Made by a program: the position numbers and the translations under genes
Shown here: in pieces, positions 55,322-62,462 of the stretch
Layout of the letters: each line of letters begins with the position of its first letter
Position numbering within the stretch: position 1 is the first letter of the stretch
Source: Nitrospira sp. UBA2082
GTDB taxonomy: Bacteria; Nitrospirota; Nitrospiria; Nitrospirales; Nitrospiraceae
Direction of reading: 5' to 3'
Length of the DNA: 64,000 bases
Assembly: GCA_002331335.1 (NCBI GenBank)
Contig: DCZO01000016.1
Coordinates: 6,664-70,663 of the forward strand
Notes under the pieces: generated by a model
What the model saw: only the letters and a program-made list of their open reading frames with translations
Told to the model about the DNA's origin: nothing
Database searches by the model: none

Positions 55322-55472
55322 CGTCTTCGTTCCTTCTCATGTTCCCCGGCCCGGTATGAATCCAATCCTCACGGGGCTCTCGTAACACACTCAGAACTGA
55401 TGGGTGAAGGTTGTTAGTCTGTCTTAGGGGTGCTATGAATAGAAAATTCGTGTTACTCCAGGAGGGACTCTT
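55322..55472 (+). promoter_or_regulatory. Promoter region of the nikR-TonB receptor operon
   Basis: 151 bp between the anti-sigma stop and nikR. GTAACAC (55382-55388) and GTGTTAC (55450-55456) are exact inverse complements but 61 bp apart. GTATGA (55354-55359) resembles an E. coli NikR half-site without its partner. An autoregulatory NikR site is expected here but none is complete. AGGAGG precedes nikR. Confidence 0.4.
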
Positions 55473-55889
55473 ATGAATGACCTGACTCGATTCGGCGTGT
55501 CGCTCGATCGGCGGTTGCTCAACGAGTTTGATCGCCATATTCGGCGACGCAGTTACACAAACCGTTCGGAAGCGCTCCGAGATCTCATCCGAGGCAATTT
55601 GGTGGGGGAGGAGTGGGATGACAACAAAGAGACGGTTGGCACAATCACCTTTGTCTATGACCATCATGTGCGGGATCTGACGGGCAAGTTGACCGACATT
55701 CAGCATGACTATCAGGGGCAGATTCTGTCCGGCATGCACGTGCATCTCGATCATGACCATTGCCTCGAAGTCCTGGTGGTCAAAGGCAAGGGGTCAGAGA
55801 TCAAAAAAGTGGCGGATGCGTTGGTATCGGTTAAAGGTGTGAAGCACGGCAAGTTGACGATGACTACCTCAGGGAAGGCGCTCCGCTAA
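55473..55889 (+). CDS. nikR: Nickel-responsive regulator NikR
   Basis: 138 residues. The N-terminal ribbon-helix-helix (LTRFGVSLDRRLLNEFDRHI, RSYTNRSEALRDLIR) is followed by an ACT-like nickel domain. Nickel ligands are all present: H78 (IQHDY), H89 and H91 (MHVHLDHDH) and C97 (HCLEV). With nickel bound, NikR represses nickel uptake genes. It lies 22 bp upstream of a TonB-dependent receptor gene, so the receptor is most likely under NikR control and carries nickel or a nickel chelate. Confidence 0.95.
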   Translation: MNDLTRFGVSLDRRLLNEFDRHIRRRSYTNRSEALRDLIRGNLVGEEWDDNKETVGTITFVYDHHVRDLTGKLTDIQHDYQGQILSGMHVHLDHDHCLEVLVVKGKGSEIKKVADALVSVKGVKHGKLTMTTSGKALR

Positions 55890-55911
55890 CGGTTCCCGAA
55901 GCCTCTTTACC

Positions 55912-57966
55912 ATGATGACGCCCCCACGGTACTCCATCGGACTCTTGTCGGCAGGGTTGACGTTGTGTCTGGCCGGCGTGGCCTTAGCCCATGATCCCGA
56001 TGAGGAAGAAGTTGAGGTCCCGGAAGTCTCCGTGAGGGCAGAAAGGCCTGTGGCCGCCTCTTCCCAGCGGTTCATTCCTGACAAGGAAATCGTCCTTCAA
56101 CCTCAAGGGCGCCCGGCCCAGGTGCTTCGCCTGATTCCCGGGTTCGTGGCGATCGAACATTCGGGTGGGGGTGGGAAGGCCGACCAATACTTTCTCCGGG
56201 GGTTCGATGCCGACCATGGGACCGACGTGGCCTTTTCTCTTGACAGCATGCCAATCAACCTCCGCACACATGCACATGGTCAGGGGTACACCGATCTCAA
56301 TTTCATCATTCCGGAAACCATCGCGGGGGTCGAGGCGAACAAGGGCGCCTATCTGCCTGAACTCGGAGATTTTGCGACGGCAGGAGCGGTGAATTTTAAG
56401 ACTCGGGATGTCGTCAAAGAAGGCATGATTCAGGGAACAGGCGGTCAGTTTGAGACACAGCGCTATCTCCTGATGTTCTCACCGACGAAGGACCGGGTCC
56501 GTACGTTGATCGCCGGTGAGGGCTATTACACGAATGGTCCGTATCTCAACGACAACCAATATCACCGCGCCAATTTCTTTGGGAAAGTGACCACGAACGT
56601 CACCGGCCGGGATGAGCTGAGTCTGCACACGACGTTTCTACAGTCCCGGTGGGACGGCTCCGGCGAAATTCCCCTGAGAGCCGTAAGCCTGGGTTCGCTC
56701 AATCGATTCGGATCGATCAATCCGACGGAGGGTGGCCATACGCTTCGAACCACCGGCCAACTGAATTACCACTACGACACGACGACCGGCGGCCAGTTCT
56801 TTGCGAATGCCTATGGTCAGTATTATCGGCTGGACCTGTTCACGAACTTCACATTCTTTCTCAATGACCCCGTCAACGGCGATGGCTTTGCGCAATTCGA
56901 TCGCCGCGTCACCTATGGAGGTGACATTGGGTACAAGCACCGTGCCGATGTGCTGGGAGTCCCGATTGTTGGGACGGTGGGATTCCAGACCAGAGCGGAC
57001 GATATCCATCTGAGATTAGGCACACAGCGGGCTAGGGTGCCGACCGGGACGACGGTAGACAGCCATGCGGTCGAGGTCTCGTACTCGCCGTTCGTCAAAG
57101 CGGAAGTCCAACCGCTTTCCTGGATGCGATTAGTTGGAGGTTTGCGGAGTGAGTTCTTTACCTTCGATGTCAGCAATCGTTGTCTCGCATGTACAGAACG
57201 ACCGGCCGGCCGAGCCGCCTCTAGCATCGTACTGCCTAAGTTGAGCGTCATCCTGGGCCCTTGGGCTCATACCGAACTCTTTCTCAACTACGGGGAAGGG
57301 TTTCATAGCAATGACGCACGGTCTGTGGTGGCGCGCGGGGCTTCCCCCCTTGCCAGAGGGAGAAATTATGAAATCGGCCTTCGATCGAGACCCTGGGGTT
57401 CTGACGGCCTCGAGCTTTCTGTCACAGCCTGGCGGATCGATCTTCAGTCGGAACTCGTGTTTGTGGGCGACGACGGGACGACGGAGATTCGTGGGGCGAG
57501 CAGGCGTCAGGGAGTGGAAGTGGCTGCCAGAGGCAAAGTGTGGGGCCCACTCTACGTCAACGGCAGTTTTACCTGGACGCACGCAGAATTTCGCAATGGG
57601 GACGCCATCCCGTTGGCGCCGGAATACACGGCCTATGGGGCGGCGATTCTTCAATGGCCGGAAGGGCTGACGACTCAACTGCAAGCCACTTATCTCGGGG
57701 TTCGCCCGCTCATCGAGGATCGGAGCGTCAAGTCGCCGTCGTGGCTGACATTCGACCTGTCGGAGCGATACCGGATCCCCATCGCCTTGCCGCATGGACG
57801 CATGGAAGCCTTCCTGTTCGTACAAAATCTATTCAACACCGAATGGGAGCAAGCGATCTTCGCGTTCGAATCACGGCTCCGCAATGAGGCGGCAGGTGTC
57901 AACGACATCCATTTCGTGCCGGGCAATCCGCGCACAGTAATGGGAGGGCTCGCCTGGTATTTTTGA
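55912..57966 (+). CDS. TonB-dependent outer-membrane receptor, probable nickel uptake
   Basis: 684 residues with a signal peptide ending ALA and an acidic stretch HDPDEEEVEVPEVSVRAE around the TonB box. A plug domain follows (VLRLIPGFVAIEHSGGGGKA, FLRGFDADHGTDVAFSLDSM, HAHGQGYTDLNF), then a 22-strand barrel ending in the terminal Phe of WYF. The His-rich plug segment (NLRTHAHG) may bind metal. Operon position after nikR suggests a nickel substrate; TonB at 50349 can energise it and HupE at 48035 could be the inner-membrane step. No strong ribosome site precedes the ATG, so coupling to nikR is likely. Confidence 0.88.
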   Translation: MMTPPRYSIGLLSAGLTLCLAGVALAHDPDEEEVEVPEVSVRAERPVAASSQRFIPDKEIVLQPQGRPAQVLRLIPGFVAIEHSGGGGKADQYFLRGFDADHGTDVAFSLDSMPINLRTHAHGQGYTDLNFIIPETIAGVEANKGAYLPELGDFATAGAVNFKTRDVVKEGMIQGTGGQFETQRYLLMFSPTKDRVRTLIAGEGYYTNGPYLNDNQYHRANFFGKVTTNVTGRDELSLHTTFLQSRWDGSGEIPLRAVSLGSLNRFGSINPTEGGHTLRTTGQLNYHYDTTTGGQFFANAYGQYYRLDLFTNFTFFLNDPVNGDGFAQFDRRVTYGGDIGYKHRADVLGVPIVGTVGFQTRADDIHLRLGTQRARVPTGTTVDSHAVEVSYSPFVKAEVQPLSWMRLVGGLRSEFFTFDVSNRCLACTERPAGRAASSIVLPKLSVILGPWAHTELFLNYGEGFHSNDARSVVARGASPLARGRNYEIGLRSRPWGSDGLELSVTAWRIDLQSELVFVGDDGTTEIRGASRRQGVEVAARGKVWGPLYVNGSFTWTHAEFRNGDAIPLAPEYTAYGAAILQWPEGLTTQLQATYLGVRPLIEDRSVKSPSWLTFDLSERYRIPIALPHGRMEAFLFVQNLFNTEWEQAIFAFESRLRNEAAGVNDIHFVPGNPRTVMGGLAWYF

Positions 57967-58283
57967 TCTTCCGATGGGGCTCGATTCACCTGAAACGGTT
58001 CCATTCCTGCCGCAACATGCCTACGGAAGAGTGAAGGACCGGCCACTCTTTCAGTAGCCTATGGAGTACAGTGATAAATAATATTATAAATCATGAGGAT
58101 ACGCGCATAGAGCGACCTCCTGTGAAGCCGTTTGCCTGCAACCCGATGAATACACCCGCTAGCCATTCCAAAATATTCACCAGGAAATGGGGCTGATTTC
58201 ATCCGCGTGACCGTGGTTGTTCCAACGGTATAGCGTTTGCTCCTAGCCAGCATGCCGACTTCCCAACACGGAGGTGACGCAGC
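57967..58283. other. Non-coding gap downstream of the TonB-dependent receptor
   Basis: 317 bp without a credible gene. An A+T-rich stretch, GATAAATAATATTATAAATC (about 58072-58091), stands out against the G+C-rich surroundings and could be a promoter for the next gene. GGAGGTGA near 58270 is the ribosome site of the next gene. Confidence 0.4.
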
Positions 58284-58718
58284 ATGATTGGAACACGCGA
58301 AGTTGTTCACCAGGTTCATCCACAGCTTGCGGAGTCTATGCGAGCAGGCATGCTTTCCAGTCTGTCCGGTCTTCGCGCCGGCCTTCCAGCCGTCAATCAC
58401 CGGAGAGAGGATCGGGTGTCAGAACAACGGGTTTGTACCTATGAGATCTGCGAGTCTATCGATGAAGAAGCGGTCGTGATTCAAGAGGGCGAAGCCTATA
58501 GTCTGAACCAAAGCACACATGGGATCTTGTTGCTTATGGGCTATGCCCCCAGGGTGCAACAGCTTCTCGAGCTTCATATTCCCGAATCCAGATGGTGCCG
58601 GTCGATGAACCTGTACGAAATTCAATGGACAAAGTCCATCTCCATCGAGTCCCGCGGGGAGCTCTTCCTCGTCGGATGCCGGTTGACGTTCGGACCGTCA
58701 CGCTACTGGGCGTTCTAA
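58284..58718 (+). CDS. PilZ-like protein (divergent)
   Basis: 144 residues with strong GGAGGTGA before the ATG. The second half has a beta-barrel pattern like PilZ domains: VIQEGEAYSLNQSTHGILLLM, LLELHIPE, LYEIQWTKSI and ESRGELFLVGCRLTF. The RxxxR signature for c-di-GMP is only hinted at (RREDR at 41-45), and DxSxxG is replaced by NQSTHG. It may be a divergent PilZ that no longer binds c-di-GMP. The gene stands alone. The family call is moderate; the reading frame is secure. Confidence 0.6.
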   Translation: MIGTREVVHQVHPQLAESMRAGMLSSLSGLRAGLPAVNHRREDRVSEQRVCTYEICESIDEEAVVIQEGEAYSLNQSTHGILLLMGYAPRVQQLLELHIPESRWCRSMNLYEIQWTKSISIESRGELFLVGCRLTFGPSRYWAF

Positions 58719-58890
58719 CCCAGTCAAGCTCCCACCTGGATACAGATCAGTAGTTAAGGTCCGGGGTTGCCTGCACTTGTGCCACCACCGTCGGATTGAG
58801 ATCAATCTCGACGTCGTGGTACTTGTACTCCTAATCTTACTTCACCTCTGACTCCGTCGTTCCTTCAACCCACTCAGAAAAGGAGCTCAT

Positions 58891-59349
58891 ATGCAACGTC
58901 TATCGGTTCAATTGTCTGCACTGGTGGTGGCCTCGGTCTTCGGCATCTCGACATTTGCGCAGATGCCGGCCTCTGACCCCACGGTCCCGCCCGTCACTCC
59001 TCCACCGGCTTCTGTGCCCGCTCCACCGCCAGTGCCGCCTACGCAGGCTCCTGCTGCTTCATCCGAGGAGAGGAAGGGTGACGGCGAAAAACACATGAGA
59101 GGTGACCGCCACCGTGACAAGTCTGAGCGGAAAGCGGAAAAAGAGCGCCGGAAGGCAGAGAGAAAGGCCGAAAAAGAGCGCCGGAAAGCCGAGCGGAAAG
59201 CAGAGAAGGAAAAACGGAAAGCCGAAAAACAAGAGCGGAAACAGGGTGACGACGACGATGATAAAGATGACGACGATGACAAGGATGACGACAGGGATGA
59301 TGATCGTGGCAAGAAAGACGGCAAGCACAGAGGTAAAGGGCAGCACTGA
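58891..59349 (+). CDS. Secreted protein with Pro-rich stalk, hendecad Lys/Glu/Arg repeats and Asp-rich tail
   Basis: 152 residues. A signal peptide ends TFAQ. Residues 27-55 are Pro/Val/Ala-rich. Residues 79-111 hold three 11-residue copies of ERKAEKERRKA (last one slightly changed), a charge pattern expected for a stable single alpha-helix or right-handed coiled coil. Residues 120-138 are almost only Asp with a few Lys and Arg, and the end is basic (GKKDGKHRGKGQH). AAGGAG precedes the ATG. No enzyme motif; a structural or metal-binding role is possible. The low-complexity composition makes homology calls unreliable. Confidence 0.75.
   Translation: MQRLSVQLSALVVASVFGISTFAQMPASDPTVPPVTPPPASVPAPPPVPPTQAPAASSEERKGDGEKHMRGDRHRDKSERKAEKERRKAERKAEKERRKAERKAEKEKRKAEKQERKQGDDDDDKDDDDDKDDDRDDDRGKKDGKHRGKGQH
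59125..59223 (+). repeat. 33-bp in-frame tandem repeats
   Basis: Three 33-bp units encode the three 11-residue repeats (59125-59157, 59158-59190, 59191-59223). The units differ mostly at silent or Arg/Lys positions, so the array can expand or contract without changing frame. Confidence 0.75.
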
Positions 59350-59375
59350 GGCTTGAACATACAGCCGTCATGCAC

Positions 59376-59404
59376 GGGGTCACGGTTTTCGGAGCCGTGG
59401 CCCC
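59376..59404 (+). terminator. Hairpin after the hendecad-repeat gene
   Basis: GGGGTCACGG (59376-59385) pairs with CCGTGGCCCC (59395-59404), ten pairs including one T-G wobble, loop TTTTCGGAG. It lies 26 nt after the stop. Terminator-like, but without a T-run. Confidence 0.6.
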
Positions 59405-59488
59405 GAACTGTTTCCAAACCGGTTCCCATTGCTCCCCGCCCGACACCCCGCTAGAATCCGCCCGCGATTGTGAGCGAGGCGAAGCCGC

Positions 59489-60904
59489 ATGCTGCTAAGT
59501 TTTGTCATCCTGTATCTCCTCATCTCCGTGGGCATCGGGTTGTTCGCCGCCACCCGGGTGCAAAACTCCAAGGATTTTGCCGTCGCCGGCAGAAGTTTGC
59601 CCTTGCCCATCGTCACGGCGACCGTCTTTGCGACCTGGTTCGGCGCTGAGGCTGTGCTCGGCATTTCTGCCACGTTCGTCCATGAAGGATTGCGCGGCGT
59701 GGTCGCCGACCCGTTTGGCTCAAGTATGTGTCTCATATTGGCGGGGTTGTTTTTCGCGCCGCGGTTATATCGGCTGAACATCATCACCGTCGGCGACTAT
59801 TATCGGTTGCGCTTCGACCGCCGCGTGGAAGTGCTCTGCACGCTCGCCGTCGTCCTGTCGTATTTGGGGTGGGTGGCGGCCCAGTTCAAAGTGTTGGGGC
59901 TTGTGCTCAATACCGTCACCGACGGCGCCATCAGCCAGACTGTCGGGATTGTCATCGGTGCCGCGATCGTCCTGACTTACACGACCTTCGGCGGGATGTT
60001 TTCTGTGGCCATTTTGGATTTCGTTCAAATCTCCGTGATCATGGGCGGACTGTTATACATCGCGTCCATTGTCAGCGGGCTGGCAGGAGGGGTGGGCGCT
60101 GTCGTCGAACATGCGGCTTCGGCGGGCAAGTTGGATTTGTTTCCGCCGCCGAGGCTGATGGAATGGATTCCGTTCATCGGCGCGTGGATCACGATGATGC
60201 TGGGGTCGATCCCCCAACAGGATGTATTCCAGCGCATCACCTCGGCGAAGGACGAACGGACGGCGGTGCGCGGGTCGTTGCTCGGGGGGACACTCTACTT
60301 CGGGTTCTGTTTCGTGCCGATGTTTCTGGCGTATGCGGCAATGTTGATAGATCCTGGGAAGTTCGGCGTCTTGCTGGAGCGGGACTCTCAACTGATTCTG
60401 CCGACGCTGATTTTACAGCACACGCCGCTGGTGGCACAGATCGTGTTCTTCGGTGCGGTGCTCTCCGCCGTGATGAGTTGTTCCAGCGCGACGTTGCTGG
60501 CGCCGTCCGTGGCGTTGAGCGAGAACGTCTTGAAGCCCCTGCTCACCCGGTTGAACGATTCGGAGTTTCTACGGTTGATGCGCGTCGTCTTGGTGGGGTT
60601 TGCCGGAGTCGTGCTGGCCATCGCGCTTTGGTCGGATGCGACGATTTACAAGTTGGTGGTGAATACCTACGAGGTGACGCTGGTAGCCGCGTTCATCCCG
60701 CTATTCGCAGGACTGTACTGGAAACGAGCCACGACGCAGGGAGCCTTGTGCGCCATTATCGGCGGCACGACAAGTTGGATCTCGCTGGAGTTACTCGGTC
60801 CGCCCGATTCCCTCTGGCCGCCGCAACTTGTCGGATTGTTGATCGCAGGGGTCGGGATGGTCGTGGGATCGTTGTGGTCCTCTCGGACGACGGCTGCGCC
60901 ATGA
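59489..60904 (+). CDS. Sodium:solute symporter (SSS family)
   Basis: 471 residues with about 13 membrane helices. The SSS pattern is clear: SKDFAVAGRSLPLPIVTATV near the N-terminus, FGAEAVLGISATF, GDYYRLRFDRRVEVL, TYTTFGGMFSVAILDFVQ and LGSIPQQDVFQRITSAKDERTA. This matches the group of symporters for amino acids, urea or organic acids; the substrate is not deducible. The C-terminal segment (PPDSLWPPQLVGLLIAG) has a degraded duplicate about 1.1 kb downstream. Confidence 0.92.
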   Translation: MLLSFVILYLLISVGIGLFAATRVQNSKDFAVAGRSLPLPIVTATVFATWFGAEAVLGISATFVHEGLRGVVADPFGSSMCLILAGLFFAPRLYRLNIITVGDYYRLRFDRRVEVLCTLAVVLSYLGWVAAQFKVLGLVLNTVTDGAISQTVGIVIGAAIVLTYTTFGGMFSVAILDFVQISVIMGGLLYIASIVSGLAGGVGAVVEHAASAGKLDLFPPPRLMEWIPFIGAWITMMLGSIPQQDVFQRITSAKDERTAVRGSLLGGTLYFGFCFVPMFLAYAAMLIDPGKFGVLLERDSQLILPTLILQHTPLVAQIVFFGAVLSAVMSCSSATLLAPSVALSENVLKPLLTRLNDSEFLRLMRVVLVGFAGVVLAIALWSDATIYKLVVNTYEVTLVAAFIPLFAGLYWKRATTQGALCAIIGGTTSWISLELLGPPDSLWPPQLVGLLIAGVGMVVGSLWSSRTTAAP

Positions 60905-60941
60905 GCGAGCCGTTCTTGGAGCGTTCTGCCTGCTCACCTGC

Positions 60942-61676
60942 TCATCGAGTGTCCGCCTCGGCCCGGTGATTGCCGGGGCTGGAGTCTTGGGACATCGTGA
61001 GTGCCTGATAGGCCTGAAGCACGGTTCCGACGGATGAGACTCTTGTGAGATACGGCATCCTTCCCTTGCCGAGACTCGTTGGCGGCACCAGCACCATGTG
61101 GAGACCGGCCTGATAGGCTGCCGCTATTTTCAACCACACATCACCGACCGGCCCGATCCGGCCGTCCGGGGTGACGGTGCCGGAAATAACGCGCTGGCGT
61201 GGAATCGCTTTCCCCTTCGCCATGGCGGCGACCGAGAGGCCGATCATGGCCGAAAGGCTGTCTCCTTCAATGACGAGATCCGGATAGGGGACCGACAGGC
61301 CGACACTCCAAGAGTCGGTGGAGAGCCCCAGTGCGCGGGCCGCACCGCCGATCGCCTGCACGGTGGCGGCTTGTGTTTTCTGTGCAAAGCGGCCGGGACC
61401 GGAAAGGAAGTGGACCTCGAGTCCTTCGGCATCGCTCCGTTCTGTAAACAGCACCATGACATAAATGACGATGCCTGCGGGTTTCTCCCCCATCGTCACG
61501 CCGAGCACCGGAACGTATTGTTCCCGCGGGCCCTCGTGGGCTCCGGCGATATTGCCGAGGGGGTTCAGGCACACGAGGCTGAGCAGCAGGGTCAGCAACC
61601 TCGCACGCCACCACGTGAAGGTCTTGGAATAGGCCGGCCTCCGAACTCGCGTCCACCTGCATGCCCCACTGGTCAT
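60942..61676 (-). CDS. Secreted Lon-type (S16) protease-domain protein
   Basis: 244 residues from the ATG at 61676 (GGGAAG, 7-nt spacer). A signal or anchor segment (26-41) precedes an isolated Lon S16 proteolytic domain. There is no AAA+ domain. Catalytic residues can be aligned: S142 in GDSLSAM at the Lon DGPSAG position, and K183 in VWLKIAAAYQAG at the Lon KEKLLAAHRAG position. VISGTVTPDGRIGPVGDV matches the Lon segment between them. The dyad is therefore intact and the protein probably acts outside the cytoplasm without ATP-driven unfolding. It interrupts the region between the symporter and its decayed copy. Confidence 0.8.
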   Translation of the reverse strand: MTSGACRWTRVRRPAYSKTFTWWRARLLTLLLSLVCLNPLGNIAGAHEGPREQYVPVLGVTMGEKPAGIVIYVMVLFTERSDAEGLEVHFLSGPGRFAQKTQAATVQAIGGAARALGLSTDSWSVGLSVPYPDLVIEGDSLSAMIGLSVAAMAKGKAIPRQRVISGTVTPDGRIGPVGDVWLKIAAAYQAGLHMVLVPPTSLGKGRMPYLTRVSSVGTVLQAYQALTMSQDSSPGNHRAEADTR

Positions 61677-61889
61677 GGATGCGCTTCCCAAAACTCCTTC
61701 GCAGTTGGTTACCATGGGGTGCAGACCTAGAACTGGGTTTGTCCGGGCGTACGTGTGCTATTCGGCAGGAAGAGGTCGTGACTTGAGCGGTTACAGGGGA
61801 CGGGCGAGGATCTGTGTGTCTAGGCGTGTCTGCCGCAGAAACGGACAGCGGGGCAGTCCAGACGGGAGCTTCAAGAGAGCGAGTAAGTC

Positions 61890-62017
61890 CGATGTGGTTG
61901 TGCACTCCGCCCGATTCCATTGGGCCGCGGCACCGTATCGGATTGCTGATGGCAGGGGCCGGGATGGTCGTGGGATCGCTCGCGACATCAGCCGCCGTCA
62001 GAAATCGATCGTGGTGA
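61890..62017 (+). pseudogene. Decayed 3' fragment of an SSS symporter gene
   Basis: The sequence here translates to TPPDSIGPRHRIGLLMAG followed by AGMVVGSL. This matches the end of the symporter at 60799-60890 (GPPDSLWPPQLVGLLIAG, then VGMVVGSL); the nucleotide match GGGATGGTCGTGGGATCG is exact. Upstream homology ends at about 61890. It is a remnant of a duplicated or second symporter. Its 3' end overlaps the last codons of the convergent CsuA/SCPU-like gene. The rest of the 61677-61889 gap shows no gene. Confidence 0.75.
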
Positions 62018-62462
62018 CGATCGTATCGGAATAGGTACCGGCACTCACATCTTGGCCCGGTGGGATTCGCCCGAAGATCGTCAAGGTGACCGGCTGATTA
62101 TTAGAGACAGAGACTTGTCTCAGCGTTCCGCCAGTGCCGTCTCCCCAGATCTGGCTATGGCCGGGATCGAGGTACAGGTTGTAGTTCAGCCTATCAGATC
62201 CGCGAAACAGCGTGCGGGGGTGAAAACTCCCGCTGCCTCCCGTGCTCAACGCGACAGATACCAGTTCGATGCCTGTGCCGAGGCCGATGCAGCGGACGCT
62301 GACGCTTCCGGCCGAGACGAGCGGGGTTGACGAAAACACGTCGTAGAGCCCGAAAGCGACTCCGACCGTCGTGACGCTGCATCTGACGGCGGCGTGCGCT
62401 GCAAGAGGGGCAAGCCAACTGGCTGCCAGGATGGCCACGAGGATGATCCATCTCGATATCAC
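61998..62462 (-). CDS. Spore coat protein U / CsuA-like fimbrial subunit
   Basis: 154 residues from GTG at 62462, overlapping the usher stop as GTGA with AGGAG 7 nt upstream; an ATG at 62489 is less likely. A signal peptide ends AHAA. The mature domain has the SCPU pattern: CSVTTVGVAFGLYDVFSSTP, GSVSVRCIG, LNYNLYLDPGHSQIWGDGTGG and GTYSDTIVTTIDF. This is the pilin or adhesin type of archaic (Csu-like) chaperone-usher systems. It is the last gene of the locus, most of which lies beyond the right edge. Confidence 0.9.
   Translation of the reverse strand: MISRWIILVAILAASWLAPLAAHAAVRCSVTTVGVAFGLYDVFSSTPLVSAGSVSVRCIGLGTGIELVSVALSTGGSGSFHPRTLFRGSDRLNYNLYLDPGHSQIWGDGTGGTLRQVSVSNNQPVTLTIFGRIPPGQDVSAGTYSDTIVTTIDF

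Noticed and set aside
59728..60969. Plus-strand frame of about 413 codons overlapping the symporter
   Set aside because: Out-of-frame reading of the symporter gene; Arg-rich and without membrane pattern.
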